DNA of 64,000 nt, from assembly GCA_002431915.1 (NCBI GenBank), contig DJEP01000022.1, forward strand, positions 17,325-81,324, read 5' to 3'. The DNA comes from Lachnospiraceae bacterium UBA5895. GTDB taxonomy: Bacteria > Bacillota > Clostridia > Lachnospirales > Lachnospiraceae. The translations under genes were made by a program, and so were the position numbers. Below the pieces are notes generated by a model that saw only the letters and a program-made list of their open reading frames with translations, was not told where the DNA came from and made no database searches. Shown piece after piece: positions 7,961-17,065 of the stretch. Every line of letters begins with the position of its first letter. Position 1 is the stretch's first letter.

Positions 7961-10087
7961 ATGGAAATTAATTTCAGTGATCCCAAATATTATACCAACC
8001 GGGAACTCAGCTGGGTGCTGTTTGACCATAGAGTGTTGAATGAAGCCAGAGATAAGAGTATTCCTCTGTTTGAACGGTTGAAATTTTTAAGCATTACGGC
8101 ATCGAATCTGGATGAATTCTTCATGATCCGTGTGGCATCCTTAAAAGATATGGAAAATGCCGGTTATACCAAAAAAGATATTGCGGGCATGACTCCCACA
8201 GACCAGTTGAAAGCGCTGCATGTGGCGATCCATGAACTGGTGGATCTGCAATATTCCACCTATAACCGTTCCCTGCTTCCGCTTTTGGAGAAAAACGGAC
8301 TGCATATCATCAGGGAGTATGAGCAGCTGACAGCGGAGGAAGCTGCGTACGTGGATCAGTATTTTCAGGAAAACGTGTATCCCGTGCTGACCCCCATGGC
8401 CGTGGATTCTTCCAGACCGTTCCCTCTGATCCGCAACAAGTCGCTGAACATCGGAGCCATGGTGCGGAAGAAGAACAGCGACGAAGAGTTGGAATTCGCT
8501 ACGGTGCAGGTGCCCAGTGTCTTAAGCCGCGTGGTACGGATTCCTTCCAAGGGCAAGAACTGCAAAATTATTCTGCTGGAAGAGATCATCGAGCGGAATA
8601 TGGATAAACTGTTCTTAAATTATGATATCGTCTGTGCACATCCTTTCCGGATCATGCGTAATGCTGACTTAAGCATTGACGAGGATGAGGCGGCAGATCT
8701 GCTGAAAGAGATTGAGAAGCAGCTGAAGAAACGTCAGTGGGGCGAAGCCATCCGCCTGGAAGTGGAAAGCGGTATGGATAAGCGGCTGCTGAAGATCATT
8801 AAAAAAGAACTCAACATTGAGACACAGAATATTTATGAAATCGACGGCCCCTTAGATCTGACCGTATTGATGAAAATCTACGGACTGGACGGTTTTGACC
8901 ATCTGAAGACGCCGAAGTATGAACCTCAGCAGTCCCCGGCGCTTCCCACAGGCTGCAATATTTTCGAAGAGATCCGCAAGGGTGATATTCTGTTACATCA
9001 TCCGTTCCAGAGCTTTACACCGGTGGTGGATTTCATCCGTCAGGCGGCGAGAGATCCGGAAGTATTGGCAATCAAGCAGACATTGTATCGTGTCAGCGGC
9101 AATTCGCCGATTATCGCGGCACTGGCACAGGCGGCTGAGAACGGCAAGCAGGTTACGGTACTGGTGGAACTGAAAGCCCGTTTCGATGAGGAAAATAATA
9201 TTGTCTGGGCGAGAATGCTGGAGAAGGCCGGCTGTCATGTTATCTACGGACTGGTGGGTCTGAAGACCCATTCCAAGATTACACTGGTGGTCCGCAGAGA
9301 AGAGGACGGCATCCGCAGATATGTCCATCTGGGCACCGGTAACTACAACGATGCTACGGCGAAGCTGTATACGGATGTGGGTATGCTGACCTGTGCGGAG
9401 CGCATCGGCGAGGATGCCACGGCAGTATTCAACATGCTCTCCGGTTATTCGGAGCCTCTGTTCTGGAACAAACTGGCACTGGCACCGCTGTGGCTGAAGG
9501 ATAAGTTCCTGCATCTGATCGAGCGGGAGAAAAATTATGCACTGGAGGGCAAGAATGCCCATATCATTGCGAAGATGAACTCTCTCTGCGATAAGGATAT
9601 TATCCGTGCCCTGTATGAAGCAAGTGCGGCAGGCGTGAAGATCGAACTGATCGTCAGAGGTATCTGCTGTCTGAAAGTGGGAATCCCGGGAGTCAGCGAG
9701 AACATCAGTGTCCGTTCCATCGTCGGCAATTTCCTGGAGCACAGCCGCATTTTCTATTTTGCCAACGATGACCATTATGAGATTTACTGCGGAAGCGCGG
9801 ACTGGATGCCCCGTAACCTGGAGCGCCGTGTGGAGATCCTGTTCCCGGTGGACCGCCCGGAACTGAAAGAGGAATTGTTACATATCCTTAACAGCCAGCT
9901 GAAGGATAATGTGAAGGCATCTATTTTACAGCCTGACGGCGGCTATGTGAAGCAGGACAAGAGAGGAAAGCAGCTGTTCAATTCTCAGGATGCTTTCTGT
10001 CTGGAAGCCATTCAAAAAGCAAAGGAGGCTGCGGGAGAGTCTGCCATTGAGAGCAGGACTTTTATCCCGGAGACACATCATGAATAA
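7961..10087 (+). CDS. ppk1: Polyphosphate kinase 1
   Basis: The 708-residue enzyme reversibly makes inorganic polyphosphate from ATP through a phosphohistidine intermediate. All four PPK1 domains are present: the N-terminal helical domain (ASNLDEFFMIRVASLKD), the head domain, and two phospholipase-D-like C-terminal domains. The catalytic histidine sits in GLKTHSKITLVV and the second conserved histidine in FLEHSRIFYF; HLGTGNYND is also intact. Size is typical. GGGAGG is rather far (13 bases) from the start codon. The last eight bases overlap the start of maf, implying translational coupling. Confidence 0.97.
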   Translation: MEINFSDPKYYTNRELSWVLFDHRVLNEARDKSIPLFERLKFLSITASNLDEFFMIRVASLKDMENAGYTKKDIAGMTPTDQLKALHVAIHELVDLQYSTYNRSLLPLLEKNGLHIIREYEQLTAEEAAYVDQYFQENVYPVLTPMAVDSSRPFPLIRNKSLNIGAMVRKKNSDEELEFATVQVPSVLSRVVRIPSKGKNCKIILLEEIIERNMDKLFLNYDIVCAHPFRIMRNADLSIDEDEAADLLKEIEKQLKKRQWGEAIRLEVESGMDKRLLKIIKKELNIETQNIYEIDGPLDLTVLMKIYGLDGFDHLKTPKYEPQQSPALPTGCNIFEEIRKGDILLHHPFQSFTPVVDFIRQAARDPEVLAIKQTLYRVSGNSPIIAALAQAAENGKQVTVLVELKARFDEENNIVWARMLEKAGCHVIYGLVGLKTHSKITLVVRREEDGIRRYVHLGTGNYNDATAKLYTDVGMLTCAERIGEDATAVFNMLSGYSEPLFWNKLALAPLWLKDKFLHLIEREKNYALEGKNAHIIAKMNSLCDKDIIRALYEASAAGVKIELIVRGICCLKVGIPGVSENISVRSIVGNFLEHSRIFYFANDDHYEIYCGSADWMPRNLERRVEILFPVDRPELKEELLHILNSQLKDNVKASILQPDGGYVKQDKRGKQLFNSQDAFCLEAIQKAKEAAGESAIESRTFIPETHHE

Positions 10088-10763
10088 AAAGATCATACTG
10101 GCATCCGCCTCCCCCAGGAGACGGGAGCTTCTGACCAAGATCGGTCTTGATTTTGAGGTCGTGGTCAGCAAGACCGAGGAGAAGATCACCTCCACCGATC
10201 CTGCAAAGGTGGTGGAGGAACTGTCGGCGCAGAAGGCGGAAGCCGTGTGGGAGAAGCTTGTCTGCGGTGCCCGTGATGCAGCGCAGGGTTCGATTACCGG
10301 CGGCAGACGACCGGACGAGGTCTCCGATGTCTGTGATACAGCGCGGGAGTGCAGAGAAAGTACGATGTCAGACACCATTGTGCTGGGAGCCGACACGGTG
10401 GTTGTCTGCGATGGTAAAATCCTTGGCAAGCCTGTGGACATCGAAAATGCCGTCGGCATGCTTACCATGCTGCAGGGCAGAGCCCATGAAGTATATACGG
10501 GAGTGACGGTTGTTTACGGGGAAAACGGGGAGAAAAAGGCACTGACCTTCCATGAGAAGACTGTTGTGCATTTCTGCCCCATGACGGAGGAACAGATCCG
10601 GGAATATGTGGCTACCGGGGATCCCATGGACAAGGCGGGATCCTACGGCATTCAGGGAATCTGCGCCCGGTATATCCGTGGCATCGAAGGAGATTACAAT
10701 AATGTGGTAGGACTTCCGGCGGGGAGAGTCTATCAGGAACTGCATGGACTGGGTTTAGTGTAG
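10080..10763 (+). CDS. maf: Maf-like nucleotide pyrophosphatase with an internal insertion
   Basis: Maf proteins hydrolyse dTTP, UTP or modified nucleotides to monophosphates. The protein begins ILASASPRRRELL, contains VLGADTVV with the catalytic aspartate, and ends with DKAGSYGIQG and NNVVGLPAGRVY, all diagnostic. At 227 residues it is about 30 longer than usual: a segment around residues 62-98 (from LVCGARDAAQG to ESTMSDT) sits between two conserved helices/strands that are normally nearly adjacent. The ATG overlaps the end of ppk1 by eight bases and has CGGAG eight bases upstream. The HAD phosphatase follows after ten bases. Confidence 0.93.
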   Translation: MNKKIILASASPRRRELLTKIGLDFEVVVSKTEEKITSTDPAKVVEELSAQKAEAVWEKLVCGARDAAQGSITGGRRPDEVSDVCDTARECRESTMSDTIVLGADTVVVCDGKILGKPVDIENAVGMLTMLQGRAHEVYTGVTVVYGENGEKKALTFHEKTVVHFCPMTEEQIREYVATGDPMDKAGSYGIQGICARYIRGIEGDYNNVVGLPAGRVYQELHGLGLV

Positions 10764-10773
10764 GAGAACAAGA

Positions 10774-11427
10774 ATGAAGAAAGCAGCAATTTTTGATCTG
10801 GACGGAACTTTATCCGATTCCATTATGAGCATGAAATACAGCGGAGACAAGACCATGGCGGAATTCGGCTATGGTCCTTTCTCCGTGCAGGATTACAAAT
10901 ATTTTGTAGGTGACGGCGCTGCCAATCTGGTGAAGCGTGCGCTGATCAAGGGCGGAGATACCGGTCTGACCCATTTTGAGGCAGCCTATGCCAGATACAA
11001 AGAGATCTTTCAGGCGAACTGCATGTATCAGGTGAAGCCTTATGAAGGAATCCCGGAACTGCTGGAAGAGTTGAAGAAACGTGGGATGAAGATCGCGGTA
11101 CTTTCCAACAAGCCTCACCATGCCGCCGTGGATGTCATCGAGAGCCTGTTCGGAAAGGGCTATTTTGACGTAGTGCAGGGACAGGTGGACGGCGTGCCCA
11201 TCAAGCCCGATCCCGCCGGAGTCTTCCGGATATTAGATCAGTTCGGTCTCACCGCGGACGAAGTGCTCTACATGGGAGACACCGCCACAGACATGAAGAC
11301 AGGCAAGACTGCCGGTGCCTTCACCGTAGGTGTCCTCTGGGGATTCCGTGACCGTGCGGAGTTGGAAGAAAGCCACGCCGATGCCATTATCGCCCATCCG
11401 CTGGAACTGTTGAATTATTGTGAATAA
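10774..11427 (+). CDS. HAD-superfamily phosphatase (phosphoglycolate phosphatase-like)
   Basis: The 217-residue enzyme has HAD motif I FDLDGTLSD (residues 7-15), motif II as LSNKPHH near residue 112, a conserved KPDPAG near residue 145 and motif III GDTATDM near residue 168, with a helical cap between motifs I and II. That is the Gph/PpaX group, acting on small phosphoesters such as phosphoglycolate or pyrophosphate. Substrate cannot be assigned. It ends the maf operon and is followed by a long hairpin. Confidence 0.9.
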   Translation: MKKAAIFDLDGTLSDSIMSMKYSGDKTMAEFGYGPFSVQDYKYFVGDGAANLVKRALIKGGDTGLTHFEAAYARYKEIFQANCMYQVKPYEGIPELLEELKKRGMKIAVLSNKPHHAAVDVIESLFGKGYFDVVQGQVDGVPIKPDPAGVFRILDQFGLTADEVLYMGDTATDMKTGKTAGAFTVGVLWGFRDRAELEESHADAIIAHPLELLNYCE

Positions 11428-11442
11428 TGTGATTTAGAAGAT

Positions 11443-11494
11443 ATGGCTTCTATGCCCAGACTTTTTAAAACGCTGGGGTATAGAAGCCATTTTA
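11443..11494 (+). terminator. Intrinsic terminator after the HAD phosphatase gene
   Basis: ATGGCTTCTATGCCCAG (11443-11459) pairs, with a small internal mismatch, with CTGGGGTATAGAAGCCAT (11473-11490), followed by TTTT. Confidence 0.75.
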
Positions 11495-11501
11495 TGCTAT
11501 T

Positions 11502-11562
11502 TATACCCTGTGGCGGGAGGTTCGAGGGTATAAAACCTCCTTTGTGTTGTGCATACCCTCCC
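11502..11562. other. Mutually exclusive palindromes in a gene-free stretch
   Basis: Within the 290-base gap between the HAD phosphatase and the next gene, AGGGTAT (11525-11531) can pair with ATACCCT upstream (11503-11509) or with a second ATACCCT downstream (11553-11559), while GGAGGTT (11516-11522) can pair with AACCTCC (11534-11540). The alternatives exclude one another. This may be a decayed repeat or a regulatory leader. No known riboswitch was recognised. Confidence 0.4.
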
Positions 11563-11646
11563 TACACATATGTAGATTCAGGAAAAGGAATAATATCTTC
11601 ATTTTGGTCGTACACTGACGAATATAAACAGTGAAAAAATAACCGA

Positions 11647-11675
11647 TTGACGTAAGCAACCATCCATATTATTAT
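11647..11675 (+). promoter_or_regulatory. Sigma-A promoter of the small acidic protein gene
   Basis: TTGACG, 17-base spacer, TATTAT, ending 43 bases before the start codon at 11719. Confidence 0.75.
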
Positions 11676-11718
11676 GAGAATAAATAAGATATTTTCGTAA
11701 GAATTTGGAGGTAATAGT

Positions 11719-11982
11719 ATGCGTGAGTATGATGATGCGGTACTGGAATGCTTCCTGGACAAACAACTCCAGCTTTTTCCGGAAGCCGTGGCAGAGACAC
11801 TGGATGAAGCAGAAGATTTTCTGGAAGAGTGCATGGCAGTCGTGGTAGATTCCGTGGATGATGTCATCGAATATTTCGATGAAGCCGGCATGGATGTGGA
11901 TGGTGCTGTGGATGATGAGATTCTGGAAGCAGATGAAGTATTTGATATTGGAGATGGCAGATACCTGATCGTAGAAGCGTAA
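11719..11982 (+). CDS. Small acidic protein of unknown function
   Basis: The 87-residue product is extremely rich in Asp and Glu (for example EAEDFLEECMAVV and DDEILEADEVFDIGD) and has no membrane segment. I do not recognise the family. It is a real gene: it has its own consensus promoter at 11647-11675, GGAGG seven bases before the ATG, and a hairpin terminator after the stop, so it is a single-gene transcript. Low pI and size suggest a binding or scaffold protein, but nothing more can be said. Confidence 0.8.
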   Translation: MREYDDAVLECFLDKQLQLFPEAVAETLDEAEDFLEECMAVVVDSVDDVIEYFDEAGMDVDGAVDDEILEADEVFDIGDGRYLIVEA

Positions 11983-12008
11983 ACCGTGAACAGAAAATGG
12001 AATGAATG

Positions 12009-12052
12009 GAAGCTCTCCGGCATATATATGTTGGAGGGCTTCTATTGTATTT
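12009..12052 (+). terminator. Intrinsic terminator after the acidic protein gene
   Basis: GAAGCTCTCC (12009-12018) pairs with GGAGGGCTTC (12033-12042) with one T-G pair, followed by a T-rich run. Confidence 0.7.
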
Positions 12053-12070
12053 AATGCTTTTATTTTTCTC

Positions 12071-12099
12071 TTCCCCATTCGCCGGGAATGCGTTATAAT
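12071..12099 (+). promoter_or_regulatory. Probable promoter of murD-ftsW
   Basis: A perfect TATAAT at 12094-12099 has a weak TTCCCC 17 bases upstream. It overlaps an in-frame upstream ATG at 12088, which argues that the real murD start lies downstream. Confidence 0.5.
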
Positions 12100-12138
12100 G
12101 AACTGATAGACTTTTTACAGAAAGGTATGGTAAGGAAA

Positions 12139-13506
12139 ATGTTAGAAGGACAAAAATGTCTGGTCATCGGTTCCGGCATCAGTGGGATCGGTGCAGTGGC
12201 TTTATTGGAAAAATACAACGTAGACGTAGTTCTGTATGACAGCAGTGATAAATTGACAAAGGAAGATCTGGAGGCGAAGCTTCCGGAGGGAAGCAGGGCG
12301 GTATGCATCGCCGGAGAACTTCCTGAAAATGTGGAGCTGAGTATTCAGGCAACAGTCTTAAGCCCGGGAGTACCTACGGATATTCCTCTGGTGAACCGTA
12401 TGAGAGACCGCGGCGTACAGATCTTAGGCGAGATCGAACTGGGATTCCTTGCGGAGCAGGGCAGAGTGATCGCTATCACCGGTACCAACGGCAAGACGAC
12501 GACTACCACACTGACCGGCGAGATCATGAAGGCTCATTTCGGCAAGGAGAAGACTTTTGTCGTAGGCAATATCGGTAACCCTTATACCCTGGAAGTATCA
12601 GGGACTTCCGAGGACAGTGTCACCGTGGGAGAGATCAGTTCCTTCCAGTTAGAGACCATACATACATTTCATCCGGTGGTATCGGCAATCCTGAATATTA
12701 CACCGGATCACCTGAACAGACATCATACCATGGAAAACTATGTGGCAGCCAAGGAAGCAGTGGCTTCCCAGCAGACGAAAGCAGACATCTGTGTGCTGAA
12801 TTATGACAATGATTACACCAAAGATTTCGCCGGAAGATGTCCTGCCACCCCGGTACTGTTCTCCTCCCATCACGAGCTGGAGAACGGGTATTTCCTGCGG
12901 GGAGACAAGATCATCAAGAGCGTAAACGGCGAAGAGCACGAGCTGATGGACATTCATAAAGACATGAATCTGGTAGGCTTATGTAATGTAGAAAATGTGA
13001 TGGCAGCCATCGCCATTGCAGAGGGCATGCAGGTGCCTATGGAGACGATTCTTAATGTGATCCGCGGATTCCATGCGGTGGAGCACAGAATTGAGTTCGT
13101 AGCCACCAAGGGCGGTGTGGACTATTACAACGATTCCAAGGGAACCAATCCCGATGCCGCTATCCAGGGCATCAAAGCCATGAGCAAGCCTACGGTCCTC
13201 ATCGGTGGTGGTTATGACAAGCAGAGCGAGTATGACGAATGGATTGACAGCTTTGACGACAAGGTAAAATGCCTCGTCCTCATCGGACAGACCAGAGAGA
13301 AGATCGCCGAGTGTGCCAAAAAGCACGGTTTTGATAAGATCCGGTTTGCGGATACCTATGACGAATGCCTGAAGCTGTGTACCGAATTGGCAGAGCCGGG
13401 AGATGCGGTTCTTCTGTCTCCGGCATGTGCAAGCTGGGGCATGTTCCCGAACTATGAGGTCAGAGGACAGCTTTTCAAGGAATACGTCCGTGGACTGGCT
13501 GATTAA
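12139..13506 (+). CDS. murD: UDP-N-acetylmuramoylalanine-D-glutamate ligase
   Basis: The 455-residue cytoplasmic ligase adds D-glutamate to UDP-MurNAc-L-Ala in peptidoglycan synthesis. It shows the N-terminal Rossmann-like domain (CLVIGSGISGIGA), the ATP loop TGTNGKTTTTTL (about residue 115) and the C-terminal ligase motif DSKGTNPDAA. Start choice: the frame is open from 12088, but that ATG lies inside a TATAAT promoter element; 12139 (MLEGQKCL) gives the normal MurD N-terminus and length, with AAGGA close upstream. 12127 is the alternative. It is followed by ftsW after 45 bases. Confidence 0.95.
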   Translation: MLEGQKCLVIGSGISGIGAVALLEKYNVDVVLYDSSDKLTKEDLEAKLPEGSRAVCIAGELPENVELSIQATVLSPGVPTDIPLVNRMRDRGVQILGEIELGFLAEQGRVIAITGTNGKTTTTTLTGEIMKAHFGKEKTFVVGNIGNPYTLEVSGTSEDSVTVGEISSFQLETIHTFHPVVSAILNITPDHLNRHHTMENYVAAKEAVASQQTKADICVLNYDNDYTKDFAGRCPATPVLFSSHHELENGYFLRGDKIIKSVNGEEHELMDIHKDMNLVGLCNVENVMAAIAIAEGMQVPMETILNVIRGFHAVEHRIEFVATKGGVDYYNDSKGTNPDAAIQGIKAMSKPTVLIGGGYDKQSEYDEWIDSFDDKVKCLVLIGQTREKIAECAKKHGFDKIRFADTYDECLKLCTELAEPGDAVLLSPACASWGMFPNYEVRGQLFKEYVRGLAD

Positions 13507-13551
13507 GTAGTAATAAGTAATAATGTATAGAAGTAAGGAGTAAAAGCAGGC

Positions 13552-14718
13552 ATGGCAGAAGCTCGCAGAAGACGTAAAAAGAAACAACAATCGGAATACT
13601 TTTTTGACTACAGTCTGCTTTTCATTGTGCTGTTTTTACTGGGATTCGGTCTGATCATGATCTATTCCGCCAGCTCCTATGAGGCTTATGATACTTATGG
13701 AGATGCAGCTTACTATATGAAGAAACAGCTCGTCGCCAACATCATCGGACTGGTATTCATGATCATCATTGCCAATATTCCATATACATTCTGGGAGAGG
13801 TTCGCAACGCTGGGTTATGTGGTCTCCATGGTACTGATCTTCCTGGTACTGACACCGTTAGGTATCAGTTCCCATGGTGCGAGACGATGGATCGGTATTC
13901 CCCATACGGGATTTAACTTACAGCCTGCGGAGGTGGCAAAGCTGTGCATGATCCTGTTTCTGGCAAGCCTGGTATGCAAGATGGGCAAAAGTGTCCGCAC
14001 CATGAAGGGATTTTTCATTATGATGGCAGCACCGCTTCCGATTGCAGCCAGCGTTTATCTGATCACGGATAACTTAAGTTCCGCCATTATCATCATGGGA
14101 ATCTCTGTACTGATGGTATTCGTGGCAAGCCCGGATTACAAGAAATTTATCATCATGGGATTGAGTGTGGTAGCCGCCGCAGCCCTGCTGGTATTTTTGG
14201 TAGTACAGATGGGCGATAAAATAGAAGGCTTCCGTCTGGCGAGAATCCAGGCGTGGCTGAACCCGGAGAGCCAGGCACAGGACAAAGGTTTCCAGACATT
14301 ACAGGCACTGTATGCCATCGGAAGCGGCGGCATCTGGGGCAAGGGACTGGGACAGAGTATGCAGAAGTTAAGTTTCCTGCCCGAGGCACAGAATGATATG
14401 ATCTTCTCCATTATCTGTGAGGAACTGGGACTGTTCGGAGCGGTTGCCATTATTCTGATGTTCATTATGCTGTTATGGCGAATGATGGTCATTGCCAACA
14501 ACGCACCGGATCTGTTCGGCGCCATGCTGGTAGTGGGTGTTATGGGACACATAGCAATTCAGGCAATCCTGAACATTGCGGTTGTAACCAACTCCATTCC
14601 GAATACCGGAATCTCCCTGCCGTTTATCAGTTACGGAGGTTCTTCGGCATTGTTCCTTCTGTCGGAGATCGGGCTGGTCTTAAGTGTTGCGCGGAGGATC
14701 CAGCTAAAAGAGTTGTAG
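13552..14718 (+). CDS. ftsW: SEDS peptidoglycan glycosyltransferase FtsW
   Basis: The 388-residue protein has about ten membrane segments and polymerises lipid II at the division septum with a partner class B PBP. After a very basic start (ARRRRKKKQQ) it shows GLIMIYSASS, the periplasmic GARRWI segment, NLQPAEVAKL and the C-terminal NSIPNTGISLPFISYGGSS, all diagnostic for FtsW/RodA/SpoVE. Position between murD and murA/divIB/ftsZ argues for FtsW (SpoVE is possible). AAGGAG precedes the ATG. It is followed by structured element C. Confidence 0.94.
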   Translation: MAEARRRRKKKQQSEYFFDYSLLFIVLFLLGFGLIMIYSASSYEAYDTYGDAAYYMKKQLVANIIGLVFMIIIANIPYTFWERFATLGYVVSMVLIFLVLTPLGISSHGARRWIGIPHTGFNLQPAEVAKLCMILFLASLVCKMGKSVRTMKGFFIMMAAPLPIAASVYLITDNLSSAIIIMGISVLMVFVASPDYKKFIIMGLSVVAAAALLVFLVVQMGDKIEGFRLARIQAWLNPESQAQDKGFQTLQALYAIGSGGIWGKGLGQSMQKLSFLPEAQNDMIFSIICEELGLFGAVAIILMFIMLLWRMMVIANNAPDLFGAMLVVGVMGHIAIQAILNIAVVTNSIPNTGISLPFISYGGSSALFLLSEIGLVLSVARRIQLKEL

Positions 14719-14779
14719 AAATACATATTTAGAAGACATGGTACGAAACAGTGCCTTCCTACATAAGATAGGAGTATCA

Positions 14780-14931
14780 TAACTATTCAGTACTCCATTC
14801 GCAAAATCGCTCTTTTAGAGCTTACTTTTTGCTCATGTGGTTACTTCGCCGTATAAATTATGTCAAATGTTCTTACGAATGCAAGCATTCGACATACATG
14901 TTGACATAATTTGCACGGCTCTGAATAGTAA
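14780..14931 (-). repeat. Structured TIR element, copy C (about 152 bp, inverted)
   Basis: The ends are TAACTATTCAG and CTGAATAGTAA (one mismatch). Read on the minus strand the order is the same as copy A: terminal repeat, stem with its own arms (AAATTATGTCAA with TTGACATAATTT, perfect 12 bp, 14855-14866 and 14901-14912), shared apex GAATGCTTGCATTC, shared linker with GTAACCACATGAGC, small hairpin GCTCT/AGAGC (14809-14821) and shared TTTTGCGAATGG. It separates ftsW from murA. Confidence 0.85.
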
Positions 14932-14959
14932 TACATCTTATAAACGGGGATGGTGCTGT

Positions 14960-16237
14960 ATGAAAGGAATCCGGATACAGGGCGGCATGCCGCTGCAGGG
15001 AAAGGTACGCATACAAGGGTCTAAAAATGCGGCACTTCCGATCCTGGCGGCAACGCTTCTTACCAATGAAGTATCCTATATTCAGAACTGCCCGCGGATC
15101 GCAGATGTGCACAGGTTTGTGCATCTGTTGCGGGAACTGGGATGTATGGTACACTGGCAGGAAAATGGAATCCGGATACAGCCGGGAGGCGGAGATGCCC
15201 TGCCCTGTGAGAGAGCAGAGGCAAGAAGAATGCGTGGCGAAGCCATTACCGGCATGCGTTCGTCGCTGTGTCTGCTGGGAGCATTGCTCGGCAGATGCGG
15301 ATATGTGACCATGGAACATCCGGGTGGATGCGTCATCGGCGACAGACCCATTGATCTGCATATTCATGCACTGGAACAGATGGGAGTTGAATTTCTCGAG
15401 GAGGACGGACTTTTATCCGCACGGGCGAAAAATCTGCACGGTGCCAGGATCACACTGAATTTCCCCAGCGTGGGTGCCACGGAGAATATTTTGCTGGCAG
15501 CGGTAAAAGCCACCGGAGATACTGTAATCACCGGTGCTGCCAGGGAACCGGAAGTGACAGCACTATGTGAGTTCCTGACGGCATGCGGTGCTTTCATCGA
15601 AGGAATCGGAAGTCCGGAGCTTACCGTCCATGGTGTCGGAGCGCTTCACGGGACCCGGTATACGGTTCCGGCAGACCGGATCGTGGCTGGAACCTATCTG
15701 TTTGGTTGTATCGGCTGCGGCGGGAGTGTACTGTTAGATCAGGCACCCTGGAGACAGATGGAAACAGTGACTGTGGCTGCGGAGAGAATGGGGGCACAAT
15801 GTACCGTCTCCGAAGAGGGACTGTTCGTACAGGCACCGGAGAGACCGAAGAGTATCGTGCATCTGCAGACCGGACCGTACCCGGAATTCCCCACGGACCT
15901 GCAGTCGGCGGCGATGGCGGTACTGACCATGGCAGAGGGAATCAGTTGTATTGAAGAGAATATTTTCGAGAACCGTTTTCGAATTGCAGAACCCTTAAAC
16001 CACATGGGGGCACAGATCGTCTTAAAAGACGGTCAACACGCAGTGATCACCGGAGTGGAACGTCTGCATGGGGGACAGTTGAACGCCTGTGAACTTCGCG
16101 GTGGGGCAGCACTGGTCTTAGCCGGACTTGCGGCGGAGGGTGAGAGCTTCGTGACGGGACAGCACTTTATAGAACGCGGATATGAGAATATCTGCAGAGA
16201 TTTCAGAGAATTAGGAGCACGGATCATCAGTGTATAG
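14960..16237 (+). CDS. murA: UDP-N-acetylglucosamine 1-carboxyvinyltransferase
   Basis: The 425-residue enzyme transfers enolpyruvate from PEP to UDP-GlcNAc, the first committed step of peptidoglycan synthesis. SKNAALPILAA carries the catalytic Lys-Asn pair (about residues 21-22), and HPGGCVIGDRPIDLH carries the active-site cysteine targeted by fosfomycin. The ATG at 14960 has GGGGA about ten bases upstream; the frame is open further 5' but only through element C. The last eight bases overlap the GTG start of divIB. It occupies the place where murG or murB is found in many Firmicute division clusters. Confidence 0.95.
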   Translation: MKGIRIQGGMPLQGKVRIQGSKNAALPILAATLLTNEVSYIQNCPRIADVHRFVHLLRELGCMVHWQENGIRIQPGGGDALPCERAEARRMRGEAITGMRSSLCLLGALLGRCGYVTMEHPGGCVIGDRPIDLHIHALEQMGVEFLEEDGLLSARAKNLHGARITLNFPSVGATENILLAAVKATGDTVITGAAREPEVTALCEFLTACGAFIEGIGSPELTVHGVGALHGTRYTVPADRIVAGTYLFGCIGCGGSVLLDQAPWRQMETVTVAAERMGAQCTVSEEGLFVQAPERPKSIVHLQTGPYPEFPTDLQSAAMAVLTMAEGISCIEENIFENRFRIAEPLNHMGAQIVLKDGQHAVITGVERLHGGQLNACELRGGAALVLAGLAAEGESFVTGQHFIERGYENICRDFRELGARIISV

Positions 16238-16964
16238 AGACCGAAGCAGAATTATCAGAAGAATAGTGATTATATGCGTCCTGCTGCTTGCACTGGGTGG
16301 GGGCGCCGTGGCATTGCACTCCGTGTATACGGTCCGTACCGTGTATGTGGAGGGCAATGTGCATTATACGGAAGATGAGATCAAAAAGATCGTAATGGCG
16401 GGACCGTTAGGGGACAATTCCCTGTATCTTTCGTTAAAATACAGAGACAGAGGCATTCAGGATATTCCCTTTGTGGATGTGATGAATGTATCCATTCTGG
16501 CTCCCGACACCATCAAGATCACTGTCTATGAAAAAGCACTGGCGGGATATGTAAAATATCTGGATACTTATATGTATTTTGACAAGGACGGCTATGTGGT
16601 GGAAAGCTCCGGGATCCGTACCCAGGGAATTCCACAGATCACAGGATTGTCTTTCGATCATATCGTGCTGGGAGAGCAGCTGCCGGTGGAAGACCCGCTG
16701 GTGTTTGCAAGAATCATGGATCTGACCAAACTGTTAAATAAATATTCACTGGCTGCGGACAAGATCTACCTGCATTCTTCCGGAGAGGTTACAATCTACT
16801 TCGGACAGATCAAGGTTGCCATGGGCAGTGATAACAGTCATCTGGAGGACAAGCTGCAGCTTTTGCCGGGATTTTTGGAGAAACTGGAAGGAAAAAGCGG
16901 AACCCTGCAAATGGAAAATTATGAGGAAGGGAAGGGGAAATTTACATTCAAACCGGATGCGTGA
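16230..16964 (+). CDS. divIB: Cell division protein FtsQ/DivIB
   Basis: The 244-residue bitopic membrane protein has a short basic cytoplasmic tail, one membrane segment (about 9-30) and an external POTRA-type domain beginning VRTVYVEGNVHYTEDEIKK, followed by the FtsQ/DivIB beta region. It helps to assemble the divisome with FtsL and DivIC. The start is GTG at 16230, overlapping murA by eight bases with TAGGAG twelve bases upstream, so it is translationally coupled. ftsZ follows with its own promoter. Confidence 0.88.
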   Translation: MYRDRSRIIRRIVIICVLLLALGGGAVALHSVYTVRTVYVEGNVHYTEDEIKKIVMAGPLGDNSLYLSLKYRDRGIQDIPFVDVMNVSILAPDTIKITVYEKALAGYVKYLDTYMYFDKDGYVVESSGIRTQGIPQITGLSFDHIVLGEQLPVEDPLVFARIMDLTKLLNKYSLAADKIYLHSSGEVTIYFGQIKVAMGSDNSHLEDKLQLLPGFLEKLEGKSGTLQMENYEEGKGKFTFKPDA

Positions 16965-16994
16965 AACATTTGTGAAACATTTTGAAAAAATAGG

Positions 16995-17023
16995 TTGCTA
17001 AATTTGTAAAATGATTATATGAT
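16995..17023 (+). promoter_or_regulatory. Sigma-A promoter of ftsZ
   Basis: TTGCTA, 17-base spacer, TATGAT, just after divIB. A tandem repeat TGAAACATTT(T)G is present immediately upstream (about 16964-16985), overlapping the divIB stop. Confidence 0.7.
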
Positions 17024-17065
17024 AGTCTATGTGAAGTTGAAAAAGGTTAAAAGGAGGAACTAACC

